A DNA stretch of 64,000 nt from Polymorphum gilvum SL003B-26A1 (GCF_000192745.1 NC_015259.1:635001-699000), one strand, 5' to 3'. Shown: positions 44,813 to 53,105, counted from the stretch's first letter. A program made the numbers and translations. Notes: generated from the letters alone by a model not told the origin.

Positions 44813-45583
44813 TCAGCCTGCCCTTCGGGCGCGGCTTTGAGCGAGACGATAGCTGTCGCCGTTCATCTCGAGGATGTTGACGTGGTGGGTCAGCCGGTCG
44901 AGCAGTGCGCCGGTCAGCCGTTCCGATCCCAGCGTCTCGGTCCATTCGTCGAATGGCAGATTGCTGGTGATCAGGGTGGCACCGCGTTCGTAGCGTTGCG
45001 CGATCAGCTCGAACAGCAATTCCGCCCCGGTCTTTGACAATGGCACGAAGCCCAGTTCGTCGATGATCAGGAGCTTGTAGGCTGCCATCTGCTTCTGGAA
45101 ACGCAGCAGACGTCGCTCGTCGCGCGCCTCCATCATCTCGCTGACCAGGGCAGCGGCGGTCGTGAAGCCGACGGACAAGCCCTTCTGGCAGGCGGCCAGA
45201 CCGAGACCGAGCGCCACATGGGTCTTGCCCGTGCCGCTGGGGCCAAGCGCGATGACGTTCTCGCGCCGCTCGACCCATTCGCAGCGGGCCAGCTCCAGCA
45301 CCTGCATCTTGTTGAGCTTCGGGATAGCGGCGAAGTCGAAGCTGTCGAGGCTTTTGACGACCGGGAACCTCGCCGCCTTGATGCGGCGTTCGACCTTGCG
45401 GCGATCCCGTTCGATCATCTCCTGCTCAGCAAGCCGAGTGAGGTATCCGACATGGTCCACGCCCTGTGTGGCGCAGAGCCGGGCCAGCTTCTGATACTCG
45501 CGCTGGAAGGTCGGCAGCTTGAGGGTCTTGAGCGTGTGGGAGAGCAGGATCGCAGGGGGATTGTCTGACGCTTGGGTGCTCAT
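44813..45583 (-). CDS. istB: IS21-family helper ATPase IstB
   Basis: A 256-aa DnaC/DnaA-like ATPase. Walker A GPSGTGKTHVALGLG, Walker B LLIIDELGFVPL and sensor TLITSNLPFDEW. IstB selects target DNA and stimulates the IstA transposase. ATG 45583 overlaps the natural istA stop (ATGA). Confidence 0.93.
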   Translation of the reverse strand: MSTQASDNPPAILLSHTLKTLKLPTFQREYQKLARLCATQGVDHVGYLTRLAEQEMIERDRRKVERRIKAARFPVVKSLDSFDFAAIPKLNKMQVLELARCEWVERRENVIALGPSGTGKTHVALGLGLAACQKGLSVGFTTAAALVSEMMEARDERRLLRFQKQMAAYKLLIIDELGFVPLSKTGAELLFELIAQRYERGATLITSNLPFDEWTETLGSERLTGALLDRLTHHVNILEMNGDSYRLAQSRARRAG

Positions 45584-47102
45584 GCGGCATCTCCCGCATG
45601 CGTCGACAGAAGCCGCATATAGCCTTTGCCGATGTCTTCTCGACGGTGGCTCTTGGCAGGTACGGGTAGATGGACAGGTCCAGTCTCGGCGGCCGCCGCT
45701 CCACCTGGCACAGGAGAAGATGCTTGACGGCATCGAAGCCGATGGCCCCGATCTGGAGGGCCTGCTTCACCGCCACATGCAGATCGGCAAGCTCGAAGCT
45801 TTCCAGCAGCCGCAGCACCTGCACATACTCGCGCCGGCCATGCTTTGCCATGCGCGCTTCCATCAGGCGGCGCAGCGTGGCGAACGCCTCGGGCAGATCC
45901 CAGCCCTGAAGAGGAGCGGCCTGATCCAGCGCGTTGATCTTCTGTTCGATCAGCGGCAGGTAATGCAGCGGGTCGAACACAACGTCTTCCCGTTCCCAGC
46001 TTCGAGGATGACGAGCGATGATCTCGCCACGGCAGCCGATCACCACCTCGTCGACATAGCCCCGGATCCATACATCCTGATGGCCGAAGGCGACCGGGAC
46101 GGAGTAGTCGTTGGTCCTGTAGCGCACCAGCGCCTGGGAAGAGACCCGACCGCTGGCCTGATCGCAGGCCTCAAAAGGCGAAGCTGGCAGCGGCCGCATC
46201 GCCGCAAGATCGCGCTGCAGCCGTTCTGCGATCGTCTCGCTCTCGCCGCGCAGCCTGTCGCGCTGGCGCTTGCGGCATTGCTCTTCCAGCCAGGCGTTGA
46301 ACTCATCCCACGTCGCAAAGCGCGGGATCGGCACCATGAAGTTGCGACGGGCATAGCCGACGAGGCCTTCGACGCTTCCCTTGTCATTACCCTTGCCGGG
46401 GCGGCCATAGCGATCCCGGATCAGGTAGTGGGACAGGAAGCCGCTGAACAGCACTGTCCGCTTGCGCGTGCCATCGGCCAGGATCTTCGACACCAGGCAG
46501 CGGTCGTTGTCATAGACGATCGATTGTGGCACCGCCCCGAAGAAGGCGAACGCATGGACGTGGCCATCAATCCAGGCCTCTGACACCGCCGCCGGATAGG
46601 CCCGCACATAGCAGGCGTCGCTGTGCGGCAGGTCGAGCACAAAGAAGTGCGCCTTCTGCTCCACGCCGCCGATGACAACCACAGCCTCGCCAAAGTCAGC
46701 CTGCGCGTGGCCCGGCGGATGCGATAACGGCACGAACACTTCCTGCCGGCGCTGCTCCCGCTCGCGCATGTAGTCCTTGATGATCGTATAGCCGCCGGTG
46801 AACCCGCACTCAGCCCGCAACCGGTCGAACACACGCTTGGCCGTGTGGCGCTGCTTGCGCGGTACCTTCAGGTCTTCGTCCAGCCAATGATCAATGGTCG
46901 AAACAAAGGCGTCCAGCTTCGGCCGACGCACCGGGGCCTGACGGCGATAGCCCGGAGGCGTCGAATACGACAGCATCTTGGAAACGCTGTCGCGTGAGAT
47001 ATTGAAATGCTTCGCTGCCTGACGTCGGCTCATCCCCTCCGAGACCGCCAGACGCACCTTCAGATATAAGTCCACGGTGTAGATCCCCTGACCCTCCTGC
47101 AC
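45426..47102 (-). CDS. istA: IS21-family transposase IstA, frameshifted at the end
   Basis: A DDE transposase with helix-turn-helix start (GMSRRQAAKHFNISRDSVSK) and core residues in HAQADFGEAVVV, SIVYDNDRCL and GSVEGLVGYARRNF. The expected ending KGYMRLLSTHAGDAA and a stop at 45580 are present but in another frame. One A appears to be missing at the AAAGGC site near 45622, so the frame as read runs on to 45426 (558 instead of about 507 aa). Likely still functional or a recent error. Confidence 0.88.
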   Translation of the reverse strand: MQEGQGIYTVDLYLKVRLAVSEGMSRRQAAKHFNISRDSVSKMLSYSTPPGYRRQAPVRRPKLDAFVSTIDHWLDEDLKVPRKQRHTAKRVFDRLRAECGFTGGYTIIKDYMREREQRRQEVFVPLSHPPGHAQADFGEAVVVIGGVEQKAHFFVLDLPHSDACYVRAYPAAVSEAWIDGHVHAFAFFGAVPQSIVYDNDRCLVSKILADGTRKRTVLFSGFLSHYLIRDRYGRPGKGNDKGSVEGLVGYARRNFMVPIPRFATWDEFNAWLEEQCRKRQRDRLRGESETIAERLQRDLAAMRPLPASPFEACDQASGRVSSQALVRYRTNDYSVPVAFGHQDVWIRGYVDEVVIGCRGEIIARHPRSWEREDVVFDPLHYLPLIEQKINALDQAAPLQGWDLPEAFATLRRLMEARMAKHGRREYVQVLRLLESFELADLHVAVKQALQIGAIGFDAVKHLLLCQVERRPPRLDLSIYPYLPRATVEKTSAKAICGFCRRMREMPHEHPSVRQSPCDPALPHAQDPQAADLPARVSEAGPALRHTGRGPCRIPHSAC

Positions 47103-47197
47103 ATGTTGCAGAAGGAAAATAGGTGGACGACTTTTACGCCGCCCGCGGCAGGACTATCCCGCCGCTACCGTGGCCGAATTTTGCACCGCCGCTCTCA

Positions 47198-47332
47198 CAG
47201 ACTGCTCAGATACTCGGGATTTCGTATAGAACGGTCTATTTCCACTTGGCGAATGTCCGCTCCAAGATGGGCGTTGTGAACGTCTATCACGCAGTGATGA
47301 AGGCAATCATGGAGGGCATCATCTCGCCCTGA
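47198..47332 (+). pseudogene. luxR-type regulator, C-terminal part
   Basis: Continues the HTH of the split gene: TAQILGISYRTVYFHLANVR, then SKMGVVNVYHAVMKAIMEG and a stop. Joined to the 44676 end across one AGACT copy, it restores a normal LuxR HTH. Confidence 0.88.
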
Positions 47333-47352
47333 AAGCGCTTTACTCGCCAGTA

Positions 47353-47372
47353 ACCTGTGGAGGTTGACAGGA
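47353..47372. promoter_or_regulatory. lux-box-like palindrome
   Basis: ACCTGTGGAGGTTGACAGGA has the lux-box layout ACCTGT-N8-ACAGGT with one mismatch. It overlaps the GGAGG ribosome site before ATG 47372, closer to the gene than usual boxes. It may therefore be a repressive site, or fortuitous. Confidence 0.4.
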
Positions 47373-48049
47373 TGGCAGGCGCTTCGTTCTCTGGCTCAAT
47401 GCTCCCAAACAAATTGGGAGGAAAGCCATTGCTTCACGTGATTTCAAAAGAGAACGCGCATCTTCATTGGGATGCGCTGGCATCCATGCACCAGCTGAGG
47501 CGGAAGGTGTTCCGAGAACGCCTTGGCTGGGATGTGAGCGTCGTCAACGGCCTTGAGCTCGACCAGTTCGATCTGCCGGATGCCCACTACCTGGTTCACT
47601 ATGCACCGGATGGCAAAGTCAATGCCTGTACCCGGCTTTTGCCGACAACAGGTCCTTACTTGCTGGCCGACGTGTTCTCTGGCTTAGTCGAGGGGACGCC
47701 ACCCCGTGCGCCGGACGTTTGGGAGAGCACGCGCTTCTGTGCCGATCAGGAATCGGCGCCTGCCAATATCGCGGCCGTGCTCATGGCCGGCATGCTGGAG
47801 TTCGGCCTGTTCTCAGGGTTCCGCGCTTATGTGTCGGTGTCGGATATCCGCATGGAGCCGATTATGCGCCGCGCGGGATGGAATCCGAAGCGGCTTGGCG
47901 GGACCATCGAGACTGGTACGGACACCGCAGCGGCCGAGTGGTTGGAAGTCTCCCTTGCCTTCCTTGCGCGTGTCCGCGATCGCGCTGGGGTTCCTGGTCC
48001 TGTAATCGCCAACCTAGATGAGTTGCCTAGCGAAAGGGTCGCCGCATGA
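47372..48049 (+). CDS. LuxI-type acyl-homoserine lactone synthase
   Basis: About 225 aa. All family-invariant residues are visible: QLRRKVFRERLGWDV (Arg, Phe, Trp), LDQFDLPDAHYLV (two Asp), ARG in CTRLLPT and VWESTRFCAD (Glu, Arg). It makes AHL signals from SAM and acyl-ACP. Start options are ATG 47372 (GGAGG upstream) or TTG 47429, which gives the usual LuxI start (LLHVISKENAHLHWD). The GGGAGG site of the second lies in a perfect hairpin CTCCCAA-acaaa-TTGGGAG (47402-47420). The partner luxR is split by IS21. Confidence 0.9.
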   Translation: MAGASFSGSMLPNKLGGKPLLHVISKENAHLHWDALASMHQLRRKVFRERLGWDVSVVNGLELDQFDLPDAHYLVHYAPDGKVNACTRLLPTTGPYLLADVFSGLVEGTPPRAPDVWESTRFCADQESAPANIAAVLMAGMLEFGLFSGFRAYVSVSDIRMEPIMRRAGWNPKRLGGTIETGTDTAAAEWLEVSLAFLARVRDRAGVPGPVIANLDELPSERVAA

Positions 48050-48255
48050 CGTTCGATACAGAATGGCCTGCCGCAACGCCAAATCGTCGCGGCGAATGCA
48101 AAGAGATCACGGCAGACCGGCTCGAATGGTGTATCCGCTACCTTGCGGAAGAGGCCCGACGCGGCGGATTTCCGGAAGCGGCAGAAGCGCTAGAGTCCAT
48201 CGCTCCGACCAAAACTGCCGATCAACCGCGTGGTCATGGCCCGGATGGGCCGTGA
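48046..48255 (+). CDS. Small protein co-translated with luxI
   Basis: A 69-aa protein (MTFDTEWPAATPNRRGECK, then RLEWCIRYLAEEARRGGFPEAAEALESI). Its ATG overlaps the luxI stop (ATGA), so it belongs to the quorum-sensing operon. A helical core with two cysteines. Small genes behind luxI sometimes modulate signalling; no named family recognised. Confidence 0.7.
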   Translation: MTFDTEWPAATPNRRGECKEITADRLEWCIRYLAEEARRGGFPEAAEALESIAPTKTADQPRGHGPDGP

Positions 48256-48279
48256 GCTCATTGGCTTCTAGGGCGGCGG

Positions 48280-48864
48280 CTACCACATACGCGAAGCGAT
48301 ATGATGCTCTTCATCGCCGACGGCCGCCGCGTAGATCGCCGTTGTGCTGAGCTGAGCATGGCCGAGCCACTTTTGCACCATGTTGAGCGGGATACCTGCG
48401 GAGACAGCCGCCACGCCGAACCCATGACGCAGACCTTTGGGGCTGGCTTGCGGCCCGCTGCCGATCCCCGCGGCGTCCATGATAGCCTTTACCTGCCGCC
48501 ACGCAGTCGGGCGGCTCATACTCCATAGACGGGCGTTTCTCCCGCCGCCGCGCGCTTGCTGGAGCTGGCGGATGTTGTGCACCAGGTCGAGGGCGTCGAG
48601 CAGCGCCGGGGGAGCCGGTACGCCGCGGTACACGCCCTTACGTCGCTTCTTCAGACTTTCAAAAACGATCAGCCTACCGGCAAGATCGACGCGATCGGCC
48701 GTCAGCGCTAGCGCTTCGGAGATGCGGCAACCGGTGAAGGCCAACACGCCGCATAGAGTGCGGACCTCGCGTGGTGCGCGTTCCGCAGCCTTGAGAAATG
48801 CCTCGCGCTCATCAGCCGTCAGATATTTTCGCTGACCGTCGTGATCAAACAGTTGTCCTGACAT
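48280..48864 (-). CDS. Compact tyrosine recombinase, copy 2
   Basis: A 194-aa protein, same length and layout as copy 1 at 13897-14481 and clearly related (LFDHDGQRKYLTADEREAFLK vs LFDTAGHRKYLTEAERRAFIK). Catalytic Arg in TGCRISEAL, HxxR in GLRHGFGV, His in LGHAQL, Tyr in TTAIYAAAV. The start at 48864 is chosen to match copy 1. Two copies about 34 kb apart could recombine the DNA between them or mark two separate elements. Confidence 0.85.
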   Translation of the reverse strand: MSGQLFDHDGQRKYLTADEREAFLKAAERAPREVRTLCGVLAFTGCRISEALALTADRVDLAGRLIVFESLKKRRKGVYRGVPAPPALLDALDLVHNIRQLQQARGGGRNARLWSMSRPTAWRQVKAIMDAAGIGSGPQASPKGLRHGFGVAAVSAGIPLNMVQKWLGHAQLSTTAIYAAAVGDEEHHIASRMW

Positions 48865-48955
48865 CGGTTTCATTTCGATTGTTGAAATCGGCGGCGAGCC
48901 ATCGCTCAACCGCCCGTTGTGTGCCACCACGTGCGGCGGTCATTCCGCAGCGTGC

Positions 48956-49106
48956 AACAGAATTACCAATTCCGTTTCAGCGGTGGATTCTTATGTGCCT
49001 GTACGCACTTGGCTCCGTCAGTTCGGAGTCAGCTCACGTTTTTCGGTGTAAAACATAATAAAAAAGTGAGATAGTTCATATTATTGACAGTATTGGTAAT
49101 TCTGTT
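48956..49106. repeat. AT-rich segment with 15-bp inverted repeats
   Basis: AACAGAATTACCAAT (48956-48970) and ATTGGTAATTCTGTT (49092-49106) are perfect inverted repeats around a 121-bp interior. It lies between the integrase start and the secreted protein gene. The ACAGAAT core is shared with the 31070-31203 element. Confidence 0.5.
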
Positions 49107-49131
49107 TCAAGAAAAATGGAGATTTAATTGT

Positions 49132-49872
49132 GTGAAAGGCCTAATTGTTGTGGCGCTGATGGTGACGGGCCCCGCCTTTGCTCAGAGCAAGTTCTTTTCG
49201 ACACCGAACCGGGGTGGTGCCGAAGGCGCCAAGCAGAACGTGATGTTGAGCGTGCTTCAGAACGAGCAACAGCGCATGAATGCGTGTACGGCTGCTGGAT
49301 TGATCTATGCGCCAACCAGCGTCAATGCCAATACGGACGGATGCACGAGCGCTGCGGGACAACGTGAGTTTTCCGGCGACGTGACTGTAGGTGGGAGTTC
49401 AACGGTCAGTGGCTCCCTCACGGTTGGCGGTGAACTTTCTGTGTCAGGACCGGTCACCCTGCCAACTGGTGTTGGGATAGGTTCTGGGCCTGCTACGACT
49501 GCGCTTGACGTGGCGGGGGCAATCAGGGTGGCGGGAGAGTCCGAGGTGTGCAACGCAGAACGGGCCGGTGCTATCCGCTACAATGCAAGCATCCAATCAA
49601 TGGAGTTCTGCAACGGCACCGCTTGGGGAGGAATGGCGGGTGGAGGTTCAGTGCAGATCGCGACTGGCGCGGTTTCTGCTTGTCGGTCTAGTTCGGTCGC
49701 CGCATGCCCGGCAGGAACGAGAGTTGTTAGCGGCGGTTATGTGTTCCAAAGTTCTTGCGGCTGCGATGACGTTTATCGCTTTGCCACTCAGGATAGGCCA
49801 TATGGAAATGGATGGATTGCTAGTATCGAGTGCGGAACAACAATCGCGTACGCATTATGCGCGACGCAATAA
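49132..49872 (+). CDS. Secreted protein with beta-repeat and tail-fibre-like region
   Basis: About 246 aa from GTG 49132 (GGAG upstream). Signal peptide MKGLIVVALMVTGPAFAQS. Residues 75-120 are short beta repeats (DVTVGGSSTVSGSLTVGGEL). A segment GAIRYNASIQSMEFCNGTAW resembles the C-terminal modules of phage tail fibres and pilin tips. The last 80 residues are rich in cysteine. It may be an exported adhesin or receptor-binding protein; no firm family. The location next to a resolvase suggests mobile cargo. Confidence 0.62.
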   Translation: MKGLIVVALMVTGPAFAQSKFFSTPNRGGAEGAKQNVMLSVLQNEQQRMNACTAAGLIYAPTSVNANTDGCTSAAGQREFSGDVTVGGSSTVSGSLTVGGELSVSGPVTLPTGVGIGSGPATTALDVAGAIRVAGESEVCNAERAGAIRYNASIQSMEFCNGTAWGGMAGGGSVQIATGAVSACRSSSVAACPAGTRVVSGGYVFQSSCGCDDVYRFATQDRPYGNGWIASIECGTTIAYALCATQ

Positions 49873-49896
49873 GCACCATTATTGATTAAATATTAT

Positions 49897-50002
49897 TTTG
49901 AGAAAGGTGGAAAGAGTTTCCGCCTTTCCACTTTTCTCAAATCACGTCGCAAAACCTGATACACTGATTGCGTTTCAATTAATGGATTTTGAGAAAAGTG
50001 AA
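49897..50002. repeat. res-like site of the resolvase
   Basis: Three TTTTGAGAAA(A/G)GTG copies: 49897-49915 direct, 49924-49941 inverted (the pair forms an 18-bp dyad with one mismatch), 49987-50002 direct, overlapping the resolvase start. This is where a Tn3-type res site is expected. The dyad could also act as a terminator for the secreted protein gene. Confidence 0.55.
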
Positions 50003-50570
50003 TATTGGTTATGCCCGCGTTTCCACTGATGAACAGAAATCGACCCTGCAAACCGACGCTCTGAAGGCGGCCGGGTGTGAACGCATCTTCGGTGAGACCG
50101 CGTCGGGTGCCAAATCTGACAGACCGGGGCTTGAGCAAGCCCTCAACTTCATGCGGCCGGGCGACACGCTTGTTGTCTGGAAACTCGACCGTCTGGCCCG
50201 GTCCATGCGCCAGCTTATCGACACCGTGGAGCTTCTCCAGTCGAAGGGCATAGGCTTCCGCTCCCTGACTGAAGCAATCGACACCACGACCGCCGGGGGC
50301 ATGTTGGTGTTCCACATCTTCGGTGCCTTGGCCGAGTTCGAGCGCGCTATCATTCGGGAGCGCACAAGGGCCGGGCTTGAAGCCGCGCGCGTTCGGGGCC
50401 GCAAGGGTGGACGACCAAGGAAGTTGTCCAAAGCGGACATTCGCGTAGCCAAGACACTGCTGAGCGACCCGGAAATTAGCGTTGCGGAAGTGGCCGAGCG
50501 CCTTGGTGTGTCCATCGCCACCTTATACCGATATTTGCCCGGCCGGCGGGAAAGTGTCTGGTCATCCTGA
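49998..50570 (+). CDS. tnpR: Tn3-family serine resolvase
   Basis: About 190 aa. The catalytic domain starts NIGYARVSTDEQKSTLQ (nucleophile Ser), with VVWKLDRLARSMRQLIDT and FGALAEFERAIIRERTRAG. The C-terminal HTH is ISVAEVAERLGVSIATLYRY. GTG 49998 is preferred over TTG 49989. No transposase gene of a Tn3 element is present, so it may be a solitary resolvase or a transposon relic. Confidence 0.9.
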   Translation: MNIGYARVSTDEQKSTLQTDALKAAGCERIFGETASGAKSDRPGLEQALNFMRPGDTLVVWKLDRLARSMRQLIDTVELLQSKGIGFRSLTEAIDTTTAGGMLVFHIFGALAEFERAIIRERTRAGLEAARVRGRKGGRPRKLSKADIRVAKTLLSDPEISVAEVAERLGVSIATLYRYLPGRRESVWSS

Positions 50571-50611
50571 CATAAGTTGGCCGCTCGATAGACTTGTCCA
50601 GCCATTGGCGG

Positions 50612-50822
50612 CCAAACGACGCAGCGTGTCGCCGATAAACCGGATCACTTCGTCAACGCCGTTGCCCAACATTTGTCGACCGAGGCTGAACTGGAACGAA
50701 GCCTCGGCTTCTTTATCCCTAAGGCCGATTGCGGTGAGCACATGGGATGGTTCCGGCATCCCGGTCGTAAAAGCCGCCCCCGTCAAAGCAGCGAGCTTCA
50801 GTTGAAGGTTGCTCAAGATATC
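50612..50822 (-). pseudogene. Cysteine desulfurase C-terminal fragment
   Basis: On the minus strand LAALTGAAFTTGMPEPSHVL and GLRDKEAEASFQFSLGRQ match the end of NifS/IscS-type cysteine desulfurases, then RFIGDTLRRLA. The PLP-binding part is absent. A relic of unknown origin in DNA between the resolvase and the heat-resistance locus. Confidence 0.6.
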
Positions 50823-50950
50823 GTGCGATAAGAAGCGGTCGAAACAAATGTTGGCATAGCTTGAATGGCGATCAGCCGGCGATGGTCTATTGACAGGAGA
50901 TGACCAGAGGCGCCGAACTGACCTCAAATGCTATGCTCCAATGGTAGAGG

Positions 50951-51010
50951 CGCGGCATCGAATGGCACTACGTCGCGCCCGGCAATCTCGTGTAGAATGG
51001 CTTCATGGAA
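50951..51010 (+). pseudogene. IS3-family orfB remnant
   Basis: Reads RGIEWHYVAPGNLV, stop, NGFME, corresponding to [19 protein letters not shown] of IS3 transposases. A 60-bp relic at the left edge of the heat-resistance locus. Confidence 0.6.
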
Positions 51011-51032
51011 ATCATAAAGCTATTCCAATATT

Positions 51033-51977
51033 TCACCAATAGAAGCCCAAAGCGCGGAACTTGGGGGGTGTCGACGTAAAATCATACTTCGTCGCTAGAG
51101 GTGCAAAGATGGGTACAGCCTGACCGCGCGTTTGCGCGCGAAGTTGTCGAAGCCGGTTAATGCGTTTTTGTGTCGGGGGATGCGTCCGCAAGAGAGACGG
51201 CTCGGGAATGCGTCGGCCGGGAAGAAAAATTTCTTCCCAGAACCTTCCGACACGACGTTCGAGTTTGCTCAGCGCTCTCATGAGACCCTCCGGGTCGCCA
51301 GTCAGCTCTGCCGCCGCGCGATCTGCGTCATACTCGCGGGTGCGCGACAGGCCGAGCTGCACGAGCGCCATCAAGGTGGGCGCGAAGATGAGAAGCGCCA
51401 CGATATGCCACGGAACATAGACCGCGCCCGCGGAAATAAGAGGTAGGTTGAGGAGCAGCAGGAATTGTCCAAGCCAACTCGCGATGGAAACCAACCGTGA
51501 CATCATATCTGCCAATCCCATGATCCACAGGTCGCGGTTCGCGATGTGGCCAACTTCGTGAGCCAGGACGCCGACGAGTTCGCGACCGTCGAGGAGTTGA
51601 AGCAGTCCATCGGTGACGCAGATTGTACTGTCTTCCGGACTGCCCATCGCGAAGGCGTTCGGCAACGGGCTCGATACGCGATAGAGCTTCGGCGCGCGCG
51701 GCAAATCGGCACGTCGCGCAAGTTCCGCTATTCCTGCGACAAGGCCGGGCGCATCACGTCCCGTTATGCGCTCCGCCTGATATGCGGACAGCAAGAAGTC
51801 TTGCGGCAGATTGGGGGCAAAAATCAGACCCGCAACCATTCCGAAGGCAAGCAGCAGCCCGACCTCCGCGCCGACGACCGCTGTCATGGACACCCAGGCG
51901 ATCATCGCCATAAGGCCAAGCAAGAGCGCGGATTGGACGAGATTGATAAATCGATGCCTCGTCGAGACAGCGGGCAT
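51033..51977 (-). CDS. htpX: HtpX-like M48 membrane metalloprotease
   Basis: A 314-aa protein with two N-terminal membrane helices, zinc motif LAHEVGHIANRD (HExxH), two further helices and the third ligand region REYDADRAAAELTGD. HtpX degrades misfolded inner-membrane proteins. TAGGAG precedes the ATG. It is the last gene of the psiE-degP-htpX operon and a usual member of heat-resistance loci. Confidence 0.9.
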   Translation of the reverse strand: MPAVSTRHRFINLVQSALLLGLMAMIAWVSMTAVVGAEVGLLLAFGMVAGLIFAPNLPQDFLLSAYQAERITGRDAPGLVAGIAELARRADLPRAPKLYRVSSPLPNAFAMGSPEDSTICVTDGLLQLLDGRELVGVLAHEVGHIANRDLWIMGLADMMSRLVSIASWLGQFLLLLNLPLISAGAVYVPWHIVALLIFAPTLMALVQLGLSRTREYDADRAAAELTGDPEGLMRALSKLERRVGRFWEEIFLPGRRIPEPSLLRTHPPTQKRINRLRQLRAQTRGQAVPIFAPLATKYDFTSTPPKFRALGFYW

Positions 51978-51986
51978 TTCCGGCTC

Positions 51987-53105
51987 CTATCGCGGTTCGC
52001 CGAGTGTGATCTTGAAGCTCTTGCGTTGATCGCCGCGCCGGATATGCAATTCAACCTGGTCCCCAGGGCGATGCGCTTCGAGCGCCGCGATCAGGTCAAC
52101 AGCTTCGTCAACTTTGGTCGCGCCAAGGCCGACTATCCGGTCGCCGGCGACAATGAGTCCATCGCCGCTGATGCGGGCGGGCACCAGTCCCGCGCGGGCC
52201 GCGGGACCGTCAGGATCGACTCCGAGGACCAGGACGCCGGAAGTGCCATTTTGCACGAGCATTGAATCGATCCGAGGATCGAATAAGACGCCGAGTCGTG
52301 GCGGTGCATAGCTGCCGCGAGCGATGAGCTGTGGTACCACCCGGTTGACCGTATCGACGGGCACCGCAAAGCCGATCCCTGCACTGCCGCCAGATGGACT
52401 GAAAATGGCCGTGTTGACGCCGATCAGACGCCCCGCGCTGTCGATCAAAGGCCCACCGGAATTTCCGGGGTTAATTGCTGCGTCCGTCTGGATCAGGCCA
52501 CGTATCGGGAGACTGCCTTCTCCCGGCAATTCGCGGCCGAGAGCCGAGACAATTCCGGTCGTCATCGTCCAGTCCAGGCCAAACGGATTGCCGATGGCGA
52601 ACACGCTCTGACCGACACGCAACTCGTTGCTGGTGCCGATGGGGATTGGCGGTGGCCGGTCAGAACCTACGCCGATATGCAGGACTGCCAGATCGTGCTC
52701 GGGGGCGCGCCCCACCAGGCGCGCGGAGAAGGCACGGCCATCAGCCAGCCTGACGACTGCCCGGCTCGCGCCGGCGATAACATGATTGTTCGTCACCACA
52801 TGACCGAGTTCGTCCCAGACGAATCCTGAACCGTTCCCGCGCGGAACGTCATAGGCATTCCGGGTCCAGGGATCGACTACACGCTCGGCCGTCGTGATGA
52901 AGACGACACTGTCTCGAGCGGCGTTGAATACCGTGATGGTGCTTTGTTCAAACGCCGCCAAGTCGCCGCGCGGAGCCACGGCGCGCGGTTCGGCAAACCG
53001 ACCGAGCACAACGCCCTGAATGATAGGAAAGCTCTGCCACACAATTATGATAAGGAGCGCGGCAGAGGTTGCTGAAACAAGTCGAATGAAAAAGGTTCGG
53101 TTCAT
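51987..53105 (-). CDS. degP: DegP-like trypsin-type protease with PDZ domain
   Basis: A 372-aa protein. One N-terminal anchor (SAALLIIIVWQSFPII). The catalytic triad lies in VTNNHVIAGA (His), PEHDLAVLH (Asp) and INPGNSGGPLIDS (Ser). One PDZ domain (about 270-370; VLGVDPDGPAARAGL). A periplasmic quality-control protease. The start overlaps the psiE stop (ATGA) and its stop is 10 bp before htpX. Confidence 0.92.
   Translation of the reverse strand: MNRTFFIRLVSATSAALLIIIVWQSFPIIQGVVLGRFAEPRAVAPRGDLAAFEQSTITVFNAARDSVVFITTAERVVDPWTRNAYDVPRGNGSGFVWDELGHVVTNNHVIAGASRAVVRLADGRAFSARLVGRAPEHDLAVLHIGVGSDRPPPIPIGTSNELRVGQSVFAIGNPFGLDWTMTTGIVSALGRELPGEGSLPIRGLIQTDAAINPGNSGGPLIDSAGRLIGVNTAIFSPSGGSAGIGFAVPVDTVNRVVPQLIARGSYAPPRLGVLFDPRIDSMLVQNGTSGVLVLGVDPDGPAARAGLVPARISGDGLIVAGDRIVGLGATKVDEAVDLIAALEAHRPGDQVELHIRRGDQRKSFKITLGEPR

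Larger units (their letters stand above)
44677..47197 (-). mobile_element. IS21-family insertion sequence (about 2.5 kb)
   Basis: The ends are inverted repeats: GTGTCAACGGCGGAGCAAAA on the left and GTGAGAGCGGCGGTGCAAAA on the right (minus strand). A 5-bp duplication AGACT flanks it (44672-44676, 47198-47202); a 1-base shift of the ends is possible. It carries istA and istB and interrupts luxR. Confidence 0.9.

Noticed and set aside
44413-45037. Open frame running from luxR into the insertion sequence as a longer regulator
   Set aside because: The junction coincides with the IS21 inverted repeat and target duplication; codons after it are insertion DNA.
47353-47372. Firm call of a classical lux box activating luxI
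   Set aside because: It overlaps the ribosome binding site, far closer than activating boxes, so it is kept only as a candidate.
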